Positions 1 to 5,370 of a DNA stretch of 5,370 nt are shown one piece after another (the first letter of the stretch is position 1; each line of letters starts with the position of its first letter). Source of the DNA: an uncultured Ignavibacteriales bacterium (GTDB lineage: Bacteria > Bacteroidota > Ignavibacteria > Ignavibacteriales > Ignavibacteriaceae); assembly GCA_903915485.1 (NCBI GenBank), contig CAIWTC010000484.1:1-5370 (forward strand), given 5' to 3'. The position numbers were made by a program, and so were the translations under genes. The notes under the pieces are model-generated. The model did no database searches, was not told the origin of the DNA, and saw nothing but the letters and a program-made list of their open reading frames with translations.

Positions 1-469
1 AAACTAATATTTTTCTTTTGGCAGTATCCGAAAATAGTTGAAGCGCTGTATCCATGCCGGTTTTCCTTGCTAACCCTACACCGCCTGTTTTTGCCGGTAA
101 GGCATTGTCCCCGGAGGCCGCATCTATGTAGGCTAAGTTCATTGAACTAGCATCACTGCTGGCTGCCGATTTAACCGGAGATTGAATTAAATCATTAAAA
201 TCCTGCAGGGTTAATTTATTCTGCAGTTTAACTTCATCTGAGGATGAGACTAAATTATTAATCACAAAAAGGAATAAAGTATTTGTTAGAGATTTCTTTG
301 AGTTTCTCGAAAGCGAATGAAGCAGTCTTTTAATATTTTCTCTTTCATCGATAGCAGGTATTACTACTATGGTATCAATATCTGCTTTGGGTGAATAGAC
401 AGCAGTATATTTGTTCCATTCAAATTTATTTAGGTAATTATCTGTGAAGTTAGTTCCTGCTTTGCTCAA
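1..469 (-). CDS. Glycosyltransferase family 2-like protein, N-terminal part (C-terminus beyond window)
   Basis: This frame is open from a TTG at 467-469 to the window edge and gives 156 residues. Residues 33-54 (TIVVIPAIDE, then RENIKRLLHSLSRN) match the first beta strand and helix of GT-A glycosyltransferases, where the usual text is 'IPayNE'. A second match is GGVGLARKTGMDTAL at 129-143, the 'GvG.ARn.G...A' segment before the metal-binding DxD. The DxD should follow strand KRKILV at 151-156, just outside the window, so catalysis cannot be judged. The 70 residues between the two motifs are longer and more polar than in a typical GT2. There is no signal peptide or membrane segment in this part, so it probably starts in the cytoplasm. 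The donor sugar and acceptor are unknown. The gene begins 3 nt after the miaA stop, in the same frame as that stop, and is probably translationally coupled to it. A TTG start is chosen because TAA lies two codons upstream and the first in-frame ATG is at residue 110. Confidence 0.72.
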   Translation of the reverse strand, partial: MSKAGTNFTDNYLNKFEWNKYTAVYSPKADIDTIVVIPAIDERENIKRLLHSLSRNSKKSLTNTLFLFVINNLVSSSDEVKLQNKLTLQDFNDLIQSPVKSAASSDASSMNLAYIDAASGDNALPAKTGGVGLARKTGMDTALQLFSDTAKRKILV

Positions 470-472
470 AAA

Positions 473-1387
473 TTATCCTATGAAATTTTCAATTAATGGG
501 CGGGCATTTTCATAATAGGGGGCGTCAATCCAATTTATTTTTACTCCCTGTTTTTCCATTCTTCTGAACCATGTCATCTGCCGTTTGGCAAAATTATATA
601 TTGCGAACAATAATTTCTCTTTCATATCATCAAGAGTAATTTCGGAGAGTAAGTATGAGGTAATGAACTTATATTCCAATCCGAAAAATTTTAATCTATC
701 AGGGGATATTCCCGCTGCAAGGAGTTGCTGAACTTCCTCAATCATTCCTTCTTCGAATCTTGAGCTTAATCGTTTCGCAATTATCTGTTTGCTGAGTGCG
801 CGGTCGATATTTAATCCAATCACAAGTGCTGTTAGTTCTGATACGAAATTACTTATTTTGGCGGACTCTGCTGTGTTATCGCTTTCGGCGATTAATATCG
901 CTTTTATGATTCTTTCTCTTTCAATAAGGTCAGTTGAATTATGCAACTGAGACGAAATATTTTTTAGATGAACAACAAGTTCTTCGGTGGCAAGTTGATT
1001 AAGTTCATCAACTCTGCTGCTGTCAAAATCTGCCTTTGTAAAACGGTAATTTTGGAGAATAGATGAGAGGTAAAGTCCGCTGCCGCCGACTAAAAATGCA
1101 TTTTTAGAAGCTGAATTAATTTTATGAAAGGCCTGAATAAAATCCTTCTGATATGAAAAAACATCATATTCGTCAGATGGATTAAGAATATCGATTAGAT
1201 GTATTGGAATAGAAATATCATCAACCAACAGATCGGCATAATCCTTGCCCGAACCAATATTCATGCCTCTGAAAAACTGCCGGGAATCGCATGAGATTAT
1301 TTCGCCATTAAAATGACGGCATAGTTGTGCTGCAAGCCTTGTTTTTCCACACGCGGTTGGACCAAGAATGGTTATAAGTTTCGGCAC
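473..1387 (-). CDS. miaA: tRNA dimethylallyltransferase MiaA
   Basis: MiaA transfers a dimethylallyl group from dimethylallyl diphosphate to N6 of A37 in tRNAs that read codons starting with U (i6A37); MiaB often converts this to ms2i6A. The 304 residues are a normal length. Visible motifs are the P-loop GPTACGKT (9-16), DSRQ with the probable catalytic Asp34 (34-37), HLID (63-66), GGSGLYL (101-107, usually GGTGLYL), GLEYK (236-240) and KRQMTWFRR (268-276). In place of the common 'GTAKP' after the RGM motif it has GSGKDY (45-50), a variant I associate with Bacteroidota-like bacteria. The insert between residues about 110 and 155 is short compared with E. coli. The start is GTG at 1385-1387: an in-frame TAA lies two codons upstream and the P-loop is at the usual distance. 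No good Shine-Dalgarno is seen. The sensor gene ends 37 nt upstream and the glycosyltransferase gene begins 3 nt downstream, so an operon is likely. Confidence 0.96.
   Translation of the reverse strand: MPKLITILGPTACGKTRLAAQLCRHFNGEIISCDSRQFFRGMNIGSGKDYADLLVDDISIPIHLIDILNPSDEYDVFSYQKDFIQAFHKINSASKNAFLVGGSGLYLSSILQNYRFTKADFDSSRVDELNQLATEELVVHLKNISSQLHNSTDLIERERIIKAILIAESDNTAESAKISNFVSELTALVIGLNIDRALSKQIIAKRLSSRFEEGMIEEVQQLLAAGISPDRLKFFGLEYKFITSYLLSEITLDDMKEKLLFAIYNFAKRQMTWFRRMEKQGVKINWIDAPYYENARPLIENFIG
476..479 (-). promoter_or_regulatory. Shine-Dalgarno AGGA that supports the TTG start of the glycosyltransferase gene
   Basis: Read on the minus strand, AGGA lies inside the last codons of miaA, six bases before the TTG at 467-469. 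It is the clearest Shine-Dalgarno match among the starts in this window. It makes TTG a credible start despite the lack of an ATG nearby, and its place inside miaA fits translational coupling. Confidence 0.5.
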
Positions 1388-1424
1388 AAATTATTTTGGC
1401 TCATTATTAAAAGGAACAGTCCGG

Positions 1425-4028
1425 TTAATACTCTTTAACAACGGGCAGTTCGATTGTAACAGTTGTACCTTCTCCAAGCTGGCTTTCGACAGTTATGTTT
1501 CCGTCGTGCTCTTTGACAATCTTTTCGGTAATTGGTAGTCCAAGTCCGACGCCATGTGGTTTGCCGTGAGACATAAATGGATCTTTGACTTTATCCAAAA
1601 TACTTGAAGGGATACCGACGCCGTGGTCTTTGAATGAAATTAATATCTTAGATTCGTCTTCACTCAATCGTGCGGTGATATAAAGTTCGCCGCCTTGCGG
1701 CATTGAGTCGCAAGCGTTCTTAGTAATTTGGAAAAATGCCTGATACATTTCCCGTTTGTCAATGTTGACAAGAACTTCAGGTCCGAGTTTCTTAAATAGT
1801 TTTGTTTTTCTGTAATCAACATACTCTGCGAGTAAATCTATTAACTCGGTTAGAACTCTATGAAGGCTGATTACTTTTTTGTTCAACACAGTTTTACCTT
1901 CTGAGAAACTCAGTGTGGTTAAAACCAAATCCACAACGATATTTGACTGCTCAATCATCATCATGATTACCTGGTTGATGTCAGGAGATAAGTTTTTCTT
2001 CCTGATATGTTCGGCAAGATTTTTAATTGTGATGATAGGTTTCTTGATGTCAGAAATTAAAAACTTGGCAACTTTACCAAGTGAGGTGAGCCTGTCAGTC
2101 TTCAAAAGCTGCTCAACTAGTTCCGCGTTTTCAAGTGCAATTGCTATATGAACAGAAAGTACACTCAAAAATGTTTCATCAAGTTTTGTGAATAAACCGC
2201 GTTTTGAGTTTAGTAATTGTATGACTGCAACAATATACCCGGCTTTATTCTTAATCGGGAAGCATAACATTGACTTAGTGATATATCCGGTTTCTCTGTC
2301 AACATTTGCTTCAAATCTTTTATCTTTTCGCACATCTTTGATATTAACAATCTCTCCGGTTGCGGCTACCCATCCGGCGAGACCTTGTCCAATTTTTAAT
2401 CTAATCTCTTCGATATCGTCACCGCGTATGACTTTGGACCACAACTCCTGAGCGTTTGAATCAACTATATAAAGTGTTCCTCTGTCAGCCTCGGTAAGTA
2501 ATGAAGCGGCTTGAACAATTGTATTAAGGACCTCATCAATTTTAATATTTGAATTCGTGATTTGCGCGGCCTCAATAATCAACTTTAATTGTGCCGATGT
2601 AAGTTCAGGTTCATCTGACTTATTGATTTGTTTTGAGTGCGGTGCATCAGCGGTTAATGGTGCCGTAAACTTAAATTCTTCATCACCAAATTTTGCTTTG
2701 CCTATTTCTTCAGCATTATTGAAAATAAATTTATCTTCATCGAAGTCTGATTCATCATCAGAAACTAAAATATTTTCTCTCATGTTATCGCTCTTGGGAA
2801 TTATTTCATCCTGGTCAGCCTCTGATGGATATTCGTAAACAGGGGTATCGAATGAATCCTCGACTGGTTGTGCTACTGAAGAAGCTATCAGATTGCCAAA
2901 TTCATCAAATTCAAACTCTTTTATTGGCTGGTCTGGGTCAGCGGTTAAATCATTTCCGGTCCATTCACCAATCCTTAGTTCATTGCTCGCAAGAGGTGAA
3001 ATCCCATCACCGATAAAGGAAGTTTTTTCATTCACACTGATGCTGTCAGTGGGCAATTCTTCCGAATTTTCATCCGGGGTCGAAAAACTCCACGATAAAA
3101 ATTCATGCGCTTTAGAATCATCGTCCAGGGACTCAGTGGTTGAATCTGTATCAGTATCGAAAGTCGGGAAAGTTTGTCTGTCCGATTCTGTAGAAGGAAA
3201 ATTATTATTTGCAACATTTTGTGATTCTGAAGGTGCCTTAAACTCAAATTCAGATGTTAAAGAAGTTCTTTCTCTTGCGAGTGGGCCGGCTTCTGCAGAG
3301 TCAATTGAACCGAAGTTAAAATCTGTTTTGTTTTCATCACTGTCAGTAGTCGGGTTTTCATTTAGAGAGTCAACACTAACATTCGAGAAGTTAAAGGAAT
3401 CCTCATAAGTGGTGCTGAATTTCTTTGGGAATTCATCCATTGGTACTTGTTCAAATTCGGGATTGACTTCATCCACAAACTCGCCTGTCTTCAATCCAAC
3501 GGTGGGGTCATTGAACTTTGATTGCGGATAGGTAAATGGGTCGAGGGATGACTCGGGATTCCTAAGAATACTGTTGAGTTCTTCTGAATATATTTCTTTT
3601 GATAGTTTGAACTCAGATAAGTCGGCCTGTCCTGAATCAAGTCTTTGTATCGTGTTCAAAATGTTACGGTGACTGGCTACAAGTGCTTTGACAACATCTC
3701 TGTGAAGTTTGTAAACAATGGATGGTTTGTTGGAAACAGCCGAGGACCTGCGTGCTTGCCGTTCCATGAATTCCTTTTCGCCGAAAAAATCACCACTTGT
3801 TTTTTCAAATATCCTTTGGCCATCTACGGGTTGTGCGTACTTTATTTTTATCTCCCCTTCGAGCAGCAGATATATCTCATCAGCAGCATCTCCGGTTTGA
3901 AAAATGATATCTCCTTCCTTAAAGGAAATCACATCTTTTTGGCTGATGCTCAATTGGAGTTCTTGAGGCGATACGCTTTCAAAAAGTTTATTTGCTTTTA
4001 TTGATTCATTTATTTTAACTTGTGCCAT
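1425..4028 (-). CDS. Cyclic-nucleotide-binding/GAF sensor protein with degenerate histidine-kinase core
   Basis: This 867-residue soluble protein has no membrane segment or signal peptide. In order it has: a cNMP-binding (CRP-like) domain, about 15-130, with FFGE at 81-84 and RRS at 93-95 lining up with the E72 and R82-S83 phosphate contacts of E. coli CRP; a polar, acidic, probably disordered linker, 131-478; a GAF domain, about 480-638, ending in an NKFDE-like set (N607, F613, D617, E618); a DHp-like helix pair, about 641-710; and a HATPase_c domain, about 720-867. ATP-binding boxes are intact: N771 in KNACDSM, DHGVGIP (801-807), DPF (816-818) and GVGLGL (826-831). The H-box reads ISDIKKP (658-664), with Ser659 where the phosphorylated His belongs, so normal histidine autophosphorylation is not expected. 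No response regulator is in the window. The ATG at 4026-4028 sits 15 codons before the cNMP domain. It is probably the first gene of an operon with miaA. What it senses and what it acts on are not known. Confidence 0.9.
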   Translation of the reverse strand: MAQVKINESIKANKLFESVSPQELQLSISQKDVISFKEGDIIFQTGDAADEIYLLLEGEIKIKYAQPVDGQRIFEKTSGDFFGEKEFMERQARRSSAVSNKPSIVYKLHRDVVKALVASHRNILNTIQRLDSGQADLSEFKLSKEIYSEELNSILRNPESSLDPFTYPQSKFNDPTVGLKTGEFVDEVNPEFEQVPMDEFPKKFSTTYEDSFNFSNVSVDSLNENPTTDSDENKTDFNFGSIDSAEAGPLARERTSLTSEFEFKAPSESQNVANNNFPSTESDRQTFPTFDTDTDSTTESLDDDSKAHEFLSWSFSTPDENSEELPTDSISVNEKTSFIGDGISPLASNELRIGEWTGNDLTADPDQPIKEFEFDEFGNLIASSVAQPVEDSFDTPVYEYPSEADQDEIIPKSDNMRENILVSDDESDFDEDKFIFNNAEEIGKAKFGDEEFKFTAPLTADAPHSKQINKSDEPELTSAQLKLIIEAAQITNSNIKIDEVLNTIVQAASLLTEADRGTLYIVDSNAQELWSKVIRGDDIEEIRLKIGQGLAGWVAATGEIVNIKDVRKDKRFEANVDRETGYITKSMLCFPIKNKAGYIVAVIQLLNSKRGLFTKLDETFLSVLSVHIAIALENAELVEQLLKTDRLTSLGKVAKFLISDIKKPIITIKNLAEHIRKKNLSPDINQVIMMMIEQSNIVVDLVLTTLSFSEGKTVLNKKVISLHRVLTELIDLLAEYVDYRKTKLFKKLGPEVLVNIDKREMYQAFFQITKNACDSMPQGGELYITARLSEDESKILISFKDHGVGIPSSILDKVKDPFMSHGKPHGVGLGLPITEKIVKEHDGNITVESQLGEGTTVTIELPVVKEY
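2037..2057 (-). other. Degenerate H-box (ISDIKKP): Ser659 in place of the phosphoacceptor His
   Basis: The segment RLTSLGKVAKFLISDIKKPI lines up with the usual H-box text 'RL.SLG..A..I.HEI.NPL'. The codon at 2052-2054 reads TCT (Ser) on the minus strand where His is expected. The following acidic residue is kept as Asp660. The Asn used by many kinases for phosphatase activity is replaced by Lys663. Neighbouring residues fit the family well, so misalignment is unlikely. Confidence 0.85.
2595..3638 (-). other. Disordered acidic linker with six Phe-x-Phe motifs (residues 131-478 of the sensor)
   Basis: Between the cNMP and GAF domains lies a stretch rich in Asp, Glu, Ser, Thr, Asn and Pro without recognisable domain motifs. 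Six F-x-F motifs stand out: FNF at 212-214 and 237-239, FEF at 261-263 and 372-374, FIF at 434-436 and FKF at 452-454. The first three are 24-25 residues apart. Two share a longer form, EFEFKAP (260-266) and EFKFTAP (451-457). The frame runs unbroken through both flanking domains, so this is not a frameshifted gene. The disorder is inferred from composition only. Confidence 0.75.
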
Positions 4029-4051
4029 TTGATTCTTAACTTTATTTTCAA

Positions 4052-4672
4052 ATGAGTGACATTACAAACAATATACAAACAGGAATCAACCATTTAATGG
4101 AAAATGATTCATGCTTACGAAAAATTATTGAAGCTAACCCTCAATGCAACTTAAAACCGCAGAGAAAATATTTTCTGCGATTAGTGGAAATAATTATTGT
4201 TCAGCAATTATCCGTCAGGGCAGCTGCTACAATTTACAAAAGATTTACATCCTACTATCAAGGTAATATATCTTCATCAATTATTTTATCTACTTCCGAT
4301 GAAACCTTGCGTAATTTAGGAATATCTACGAATAAAGTAAAGTTTATTAAAGATATAGCACAAAAAATAGAAAATAAACAGCTAAATTTAAAAGGAATTA
4401 TTTCCAAAAGCGAAGAAGAAATTTCCCGTGAATTAATTCAAGTAAAAGGAGTAGGCGTCTGGTCAATTCACATGTTCCTGATGTTCACTCTCTGCCGTTT
4501 GGATGTTTTGCCTGTTGGTGACCTTGGAATCCGTAAGGCCGTACAAAACATCTATAAATTAAAATCTCTCCCCGATGAACAAACAATAGCAAAAATCGCA
4601 AAGAAGAACCGATGGAGTCCCTATAGTTCCATTGCAAGTTGGTACTTATGGCGCAGTTTAGATAACAAGTAA
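4052..4672 (+). CDS. AlkA/MAG-family DNA-3-methyladenine glycosylase (HhH-GPD superfamily)
   Basis: It is predicted to remove alkylated purines such as 3-methyladenine from DNA, the first step of base excision repair. The 206 residues match the short MAG/AlkA form without the N-terminal beta domain of E. coli AlkA. A QQL helix segment (51-53) is followed by the helix-hairpin-helix VKGVGVWSIHMF (131-142) and then DVLPVGDLGIRK (151-162), in which Asp157 is the expected catalytic aspartate. The typical C-terminal RWSPYSSIASWYLWRSL is at 187-203. No cysteine cluster for a 4Fe-4S centre is seen, and the Lys of bifunctional enzymes is not at the usual place after the hairpin, so a monofunctional glycosylase is likely. 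It is the only plus-strand gene here. Its start is 23 bp from the divergent sensor start, and its stop is one base from the convergent dut stop. A rough hand count gives about 34% GC against about 40-45% in neighbouring genes. No Shine-Dalgarno is visible. The exact lesion range cannot be read from sequence. Confidence 0.92.
   Translation: MSDITNNIQTGINHLMENDSCLRKIIEANPQCNLKPQRKYFLRLVEIIIVQQLSVRAAATIYKRFTSYYQGNISSSIILSTSDETLRNLGISTNKVKFIKDIAQKIENKQLNLKGIISKSEEEISRELIQVKGVGVWSIHMFLMFTLCRLDVLPVGDLGIRKAVQNIYKLKSLPDEQTIAKIAKKNRWSPYSSIASWYLWRSLDNK
4061..4089 (-). promoter_or_regulatory. Possible sigma-70-type promoter for the sensor operon, inside the glycosylase gene
   Basis: On the minus strand, TTGATT (4084-4089) and TGTAAT (4061-4066) are separated by 17 bp. 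They match the -35 and -10 consensus at 4 of 6 and 5 of 6 positions. Transcription would begin about 25 nt before the ATG at 4028, near the first codon of the divergent glycosylase gene. AT-rich DNA yields such matches by chance, and promoters in Bacteroidota-like bacteria often follow another consensus, so this is tentative. Confidence 0.3.
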
Positions 4673-4673
4673 C

Positions 4674-5123
4674 CTAGTGTTTGCCTGTGCTTCCAAAACC
4701 GCCATCAGCGCGCTCGGTCTCAGTTAGTGAGCTAGACGAGGATATTTCTGCCTGAAATACTTGCGAAAGGACTAACTGTGCAATTCTTTCTCCGCGTGAG
4801 ATAACGAAGGTATCTTTTCCAAAATTGATTAATAAAACTTTAATTTCGCCTCGATAGTCAGCATCAATGGTTCCGGGTGAATTAAGTACAGTAACACCGT
4901 GCTTTGCTGCTAATCCGCTTCGGGGTCTGACTTGAATTTCGAAACCTTTTGGAATTTCAACGGCTAAATTTGTGGGAACAATAGCCGTAGAAAGCGATGG
5001 GATAGATATCTGTTCTTGAATTGCTGCTCTGATATCCATGCCCGATGAATCGGGGGTTTGGTATAAAGGTAATTCAATATCGTTAAATTCGTTAGTGAGC
5101 CGTTTGAAGCTGAGTTTTATCAT
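4674..5123 (-). CDS. dut: Deoxyuridine 5'-triphosphate nucleotidohydrolase (dUTPase)
   Basis: Dut hydrolyses dUTP to dUMP and diphosphate. This keeps uracil out of DNA and supplies the substrate for thymidylate synthase. It acts in the cytoplasm as a homotrimer with shared active sites. The 149 residues are the normal length, and all five motifs are present: SSGMDIRA (26-33), PRSGLA (67-72), GTIDADYRGEI (84-94) with catalytic Asp87 and base-selecting Tyr90, RGERIAQLVL (110-119), and the C-terminal arm ADGGFGSTG (139-147), whose Phe stacks on the uracil. The ATG at 5121-5123 leaves the usual short N-terminal strand before motif 1. Upstream there is only an A-rich stretch with a weak AAAGAA. 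The flippase gene ends 34 nt upstream, so co-transcription is likely. The stop TAG faces the glycosylase stop with one base between them, so there is no room for a separate terminator. Confidence 0.97.
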   Translation of the reverse strand: MIKLSFKRLTNEFNDIELPLYQTPDSSGMDIRAAIQEQISIPSLSTAIVPTNLAVEIPKGFEIQVRPRSGLAAKHGVTVLNSPGTIDADYRGEIKVLLINFGKDTFVISRGERIAQLVLSQVFQAEISSSSSLTETERADGGFGSTGKH

Positions 5124-5157
5124 TTTATTATTCTTTATGTGAATGTTCAGTTATGAG

Positions 5158-5370
5158 TTAAGAGATATTTTTTCTTAATAATAAATTTAATGAATGGCGT
5201 GAAACTATTTTGAAGATAAATAAAGAAGCCAGGAAAACAAACAGCATAGCAATCTTTATGATATTATGACCGTTTAAGTAATTCCAGTTCATATAATAAA
5301 CTGTTCCGATTATGATGACCATTAGAAGGACTAGCGATACTTTGTTCCACTCATATTTAATAGGAAAAAC
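5158..5370 (-). CDS. C-terminal end of a polytopic membrane protein, probably an oligosaccharide flippase (Wzx-like)
   Basis: The frame is open from the window edge to TAA at 5158-5160 and gives the last 70 residues of a protein whose main part lies outside. FPIKYEW (2-8) is followed by a hydrophobic helix at about 11-27, a short polar loop (NWNYLNGHN), a second helix at about 37-56, and a basic tail (SRH...LLLRKN) that should lie in the cytoplasm. A 'PIpYEW' segment followed by two helices and a basic end is, from memory, common at the C-terminus of MATE-like polysaccharide flippases in Ignavibacteria and Bacteroidota. These move lipid-linked sugars across the inner membrane. With so little sequence the family call is moderate, while the membrane-protein call is firm. 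The glycosyltransferase at the other end of the window would suit a cell-surface sugar theme. The gene precedes dut by 34 nt on the same strand. Confidence 0.6.
   Translation of the reverse strand, partial: VFPIKYEWNKVSLVLLMVIIIGTVYYMNWNYLNGHNIIKIAMLFVFLASLFIFKIVSRHSLNLLLRKNIS

Noticed and set aside
1372..1404. Ten-codon ATG frame (MSQNNLCRNL) overlapping the GTG start of miaA in another frame
   Set aside because: It could act as a leader peptide, but it is short, lacks a convincing Shine-Dalgarno and would be expected by chance in this AT-rich stretch.
1388..1424. Possible promoter or terminator in the 37-nt gap between the sensor gene and miaA
   Set aside because: I found no GC-rich hairpin with a T-run and no good -35/-10 pair there. 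Co-transcription is the simpler reading.
2893..3408. 171-codon open frame on the plus strand, antisense to the sensor gene linker
   Set aside because: It is Ser/Leu/Val-rich because it is the complement of Asp/Glu/Ser/Thr codons. It has no domain motif and lies wholly inside a better supported gene. The other plus-strand frames at 1879-2838 and 3645-4004, and the shifted minus frame at 3032-3247, are shadows in the same way.
3639..3986. CRP/FNR-type transcription factor suggested by the cNMP domain
   Set aside because: No helix-turn-helix follows the domain. It leads into the disordered linker and a GAF/kinase core, so this is a sensor protein and not a DNA-binding regulator.
5158..5178. Inverted repeat TTAAGA...TCTTAA with a 9-nt loop at the end of the flippase gene
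   Set aside because: The stem is only six AT-rich pairs and overlaps the stop codon. It is too weak for a terminator, and dut follows on the same strand after 34 nt.

Overview
The window looks like a compact chromosomal segment from a free-living bacterium of the Bacteroidota/Chlorobiota/Ignavibacteriota group. This placement is an inference. It rests on moderate-to-low GC (about 40% in the lines I counted by hand), mostly weak or absent Shine-Dalgarno sequences, a MiaA of the 'GSGKD' type that I associate with that group, and a flippase C-terminus with a 'PIKYEW' motif typical of it. I see no mobile element, CRISPR array, tRNA or rRNA. There is no gene-free stretch longer than about 40 bases.

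All genes but one are on the minus strand. Reading in the minus direction from the right edge, the window holds: the C-terminal 70 residues of a polytopic membrane protein, probably an oligosaccharide flippase (5158-5370); dut, encoding dUTPase (4674-5123); then, on the plus strand, an AlkA/MAG-type DNA base glycosylase (4052-4672). These are followed, again on the minus strand, by an 867-residue sensor protein (1425-4028), miaA for tRNA dimethylallyltransferase (473-1387), and the N-terminal 156 residues of a family-2-like glycosyltransferase (1-469), which runs off the left edge.

The sensor gene, miaA and the glycosyltransferase gene are packed with gaps of 37 and 3 nt and probably form one operon. 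The last two genes use GTG and TTG starts. The flippase gene and dut probably form a second unit. The glycosylase gene is wedged between the two: 23 bp separate its start codon from that of the sensor, and one base separates its stop codon from that of dut. Its promoter and the sensor's promoter must therefore overlap coding sequence. Dut and the glycosylase both protect DNA from wrong or damaged bases, one at the nucleotide pool and one in DNA.

The most unusual item is the sensor. It combines an N-terminal cyclic-nucleotide-binding domain, a disordered acidic linker of about 345 residues with six Phe-x-Phe motifs, a GAF domain of the cyclic-nucleotide type, and a histidine-kinase core. In that core the ATP-binding boxes are intact, but serine stands where the phosphorylated histidine should be. 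It is a candidate pseudo-histidine-kinase with a non-standard output.
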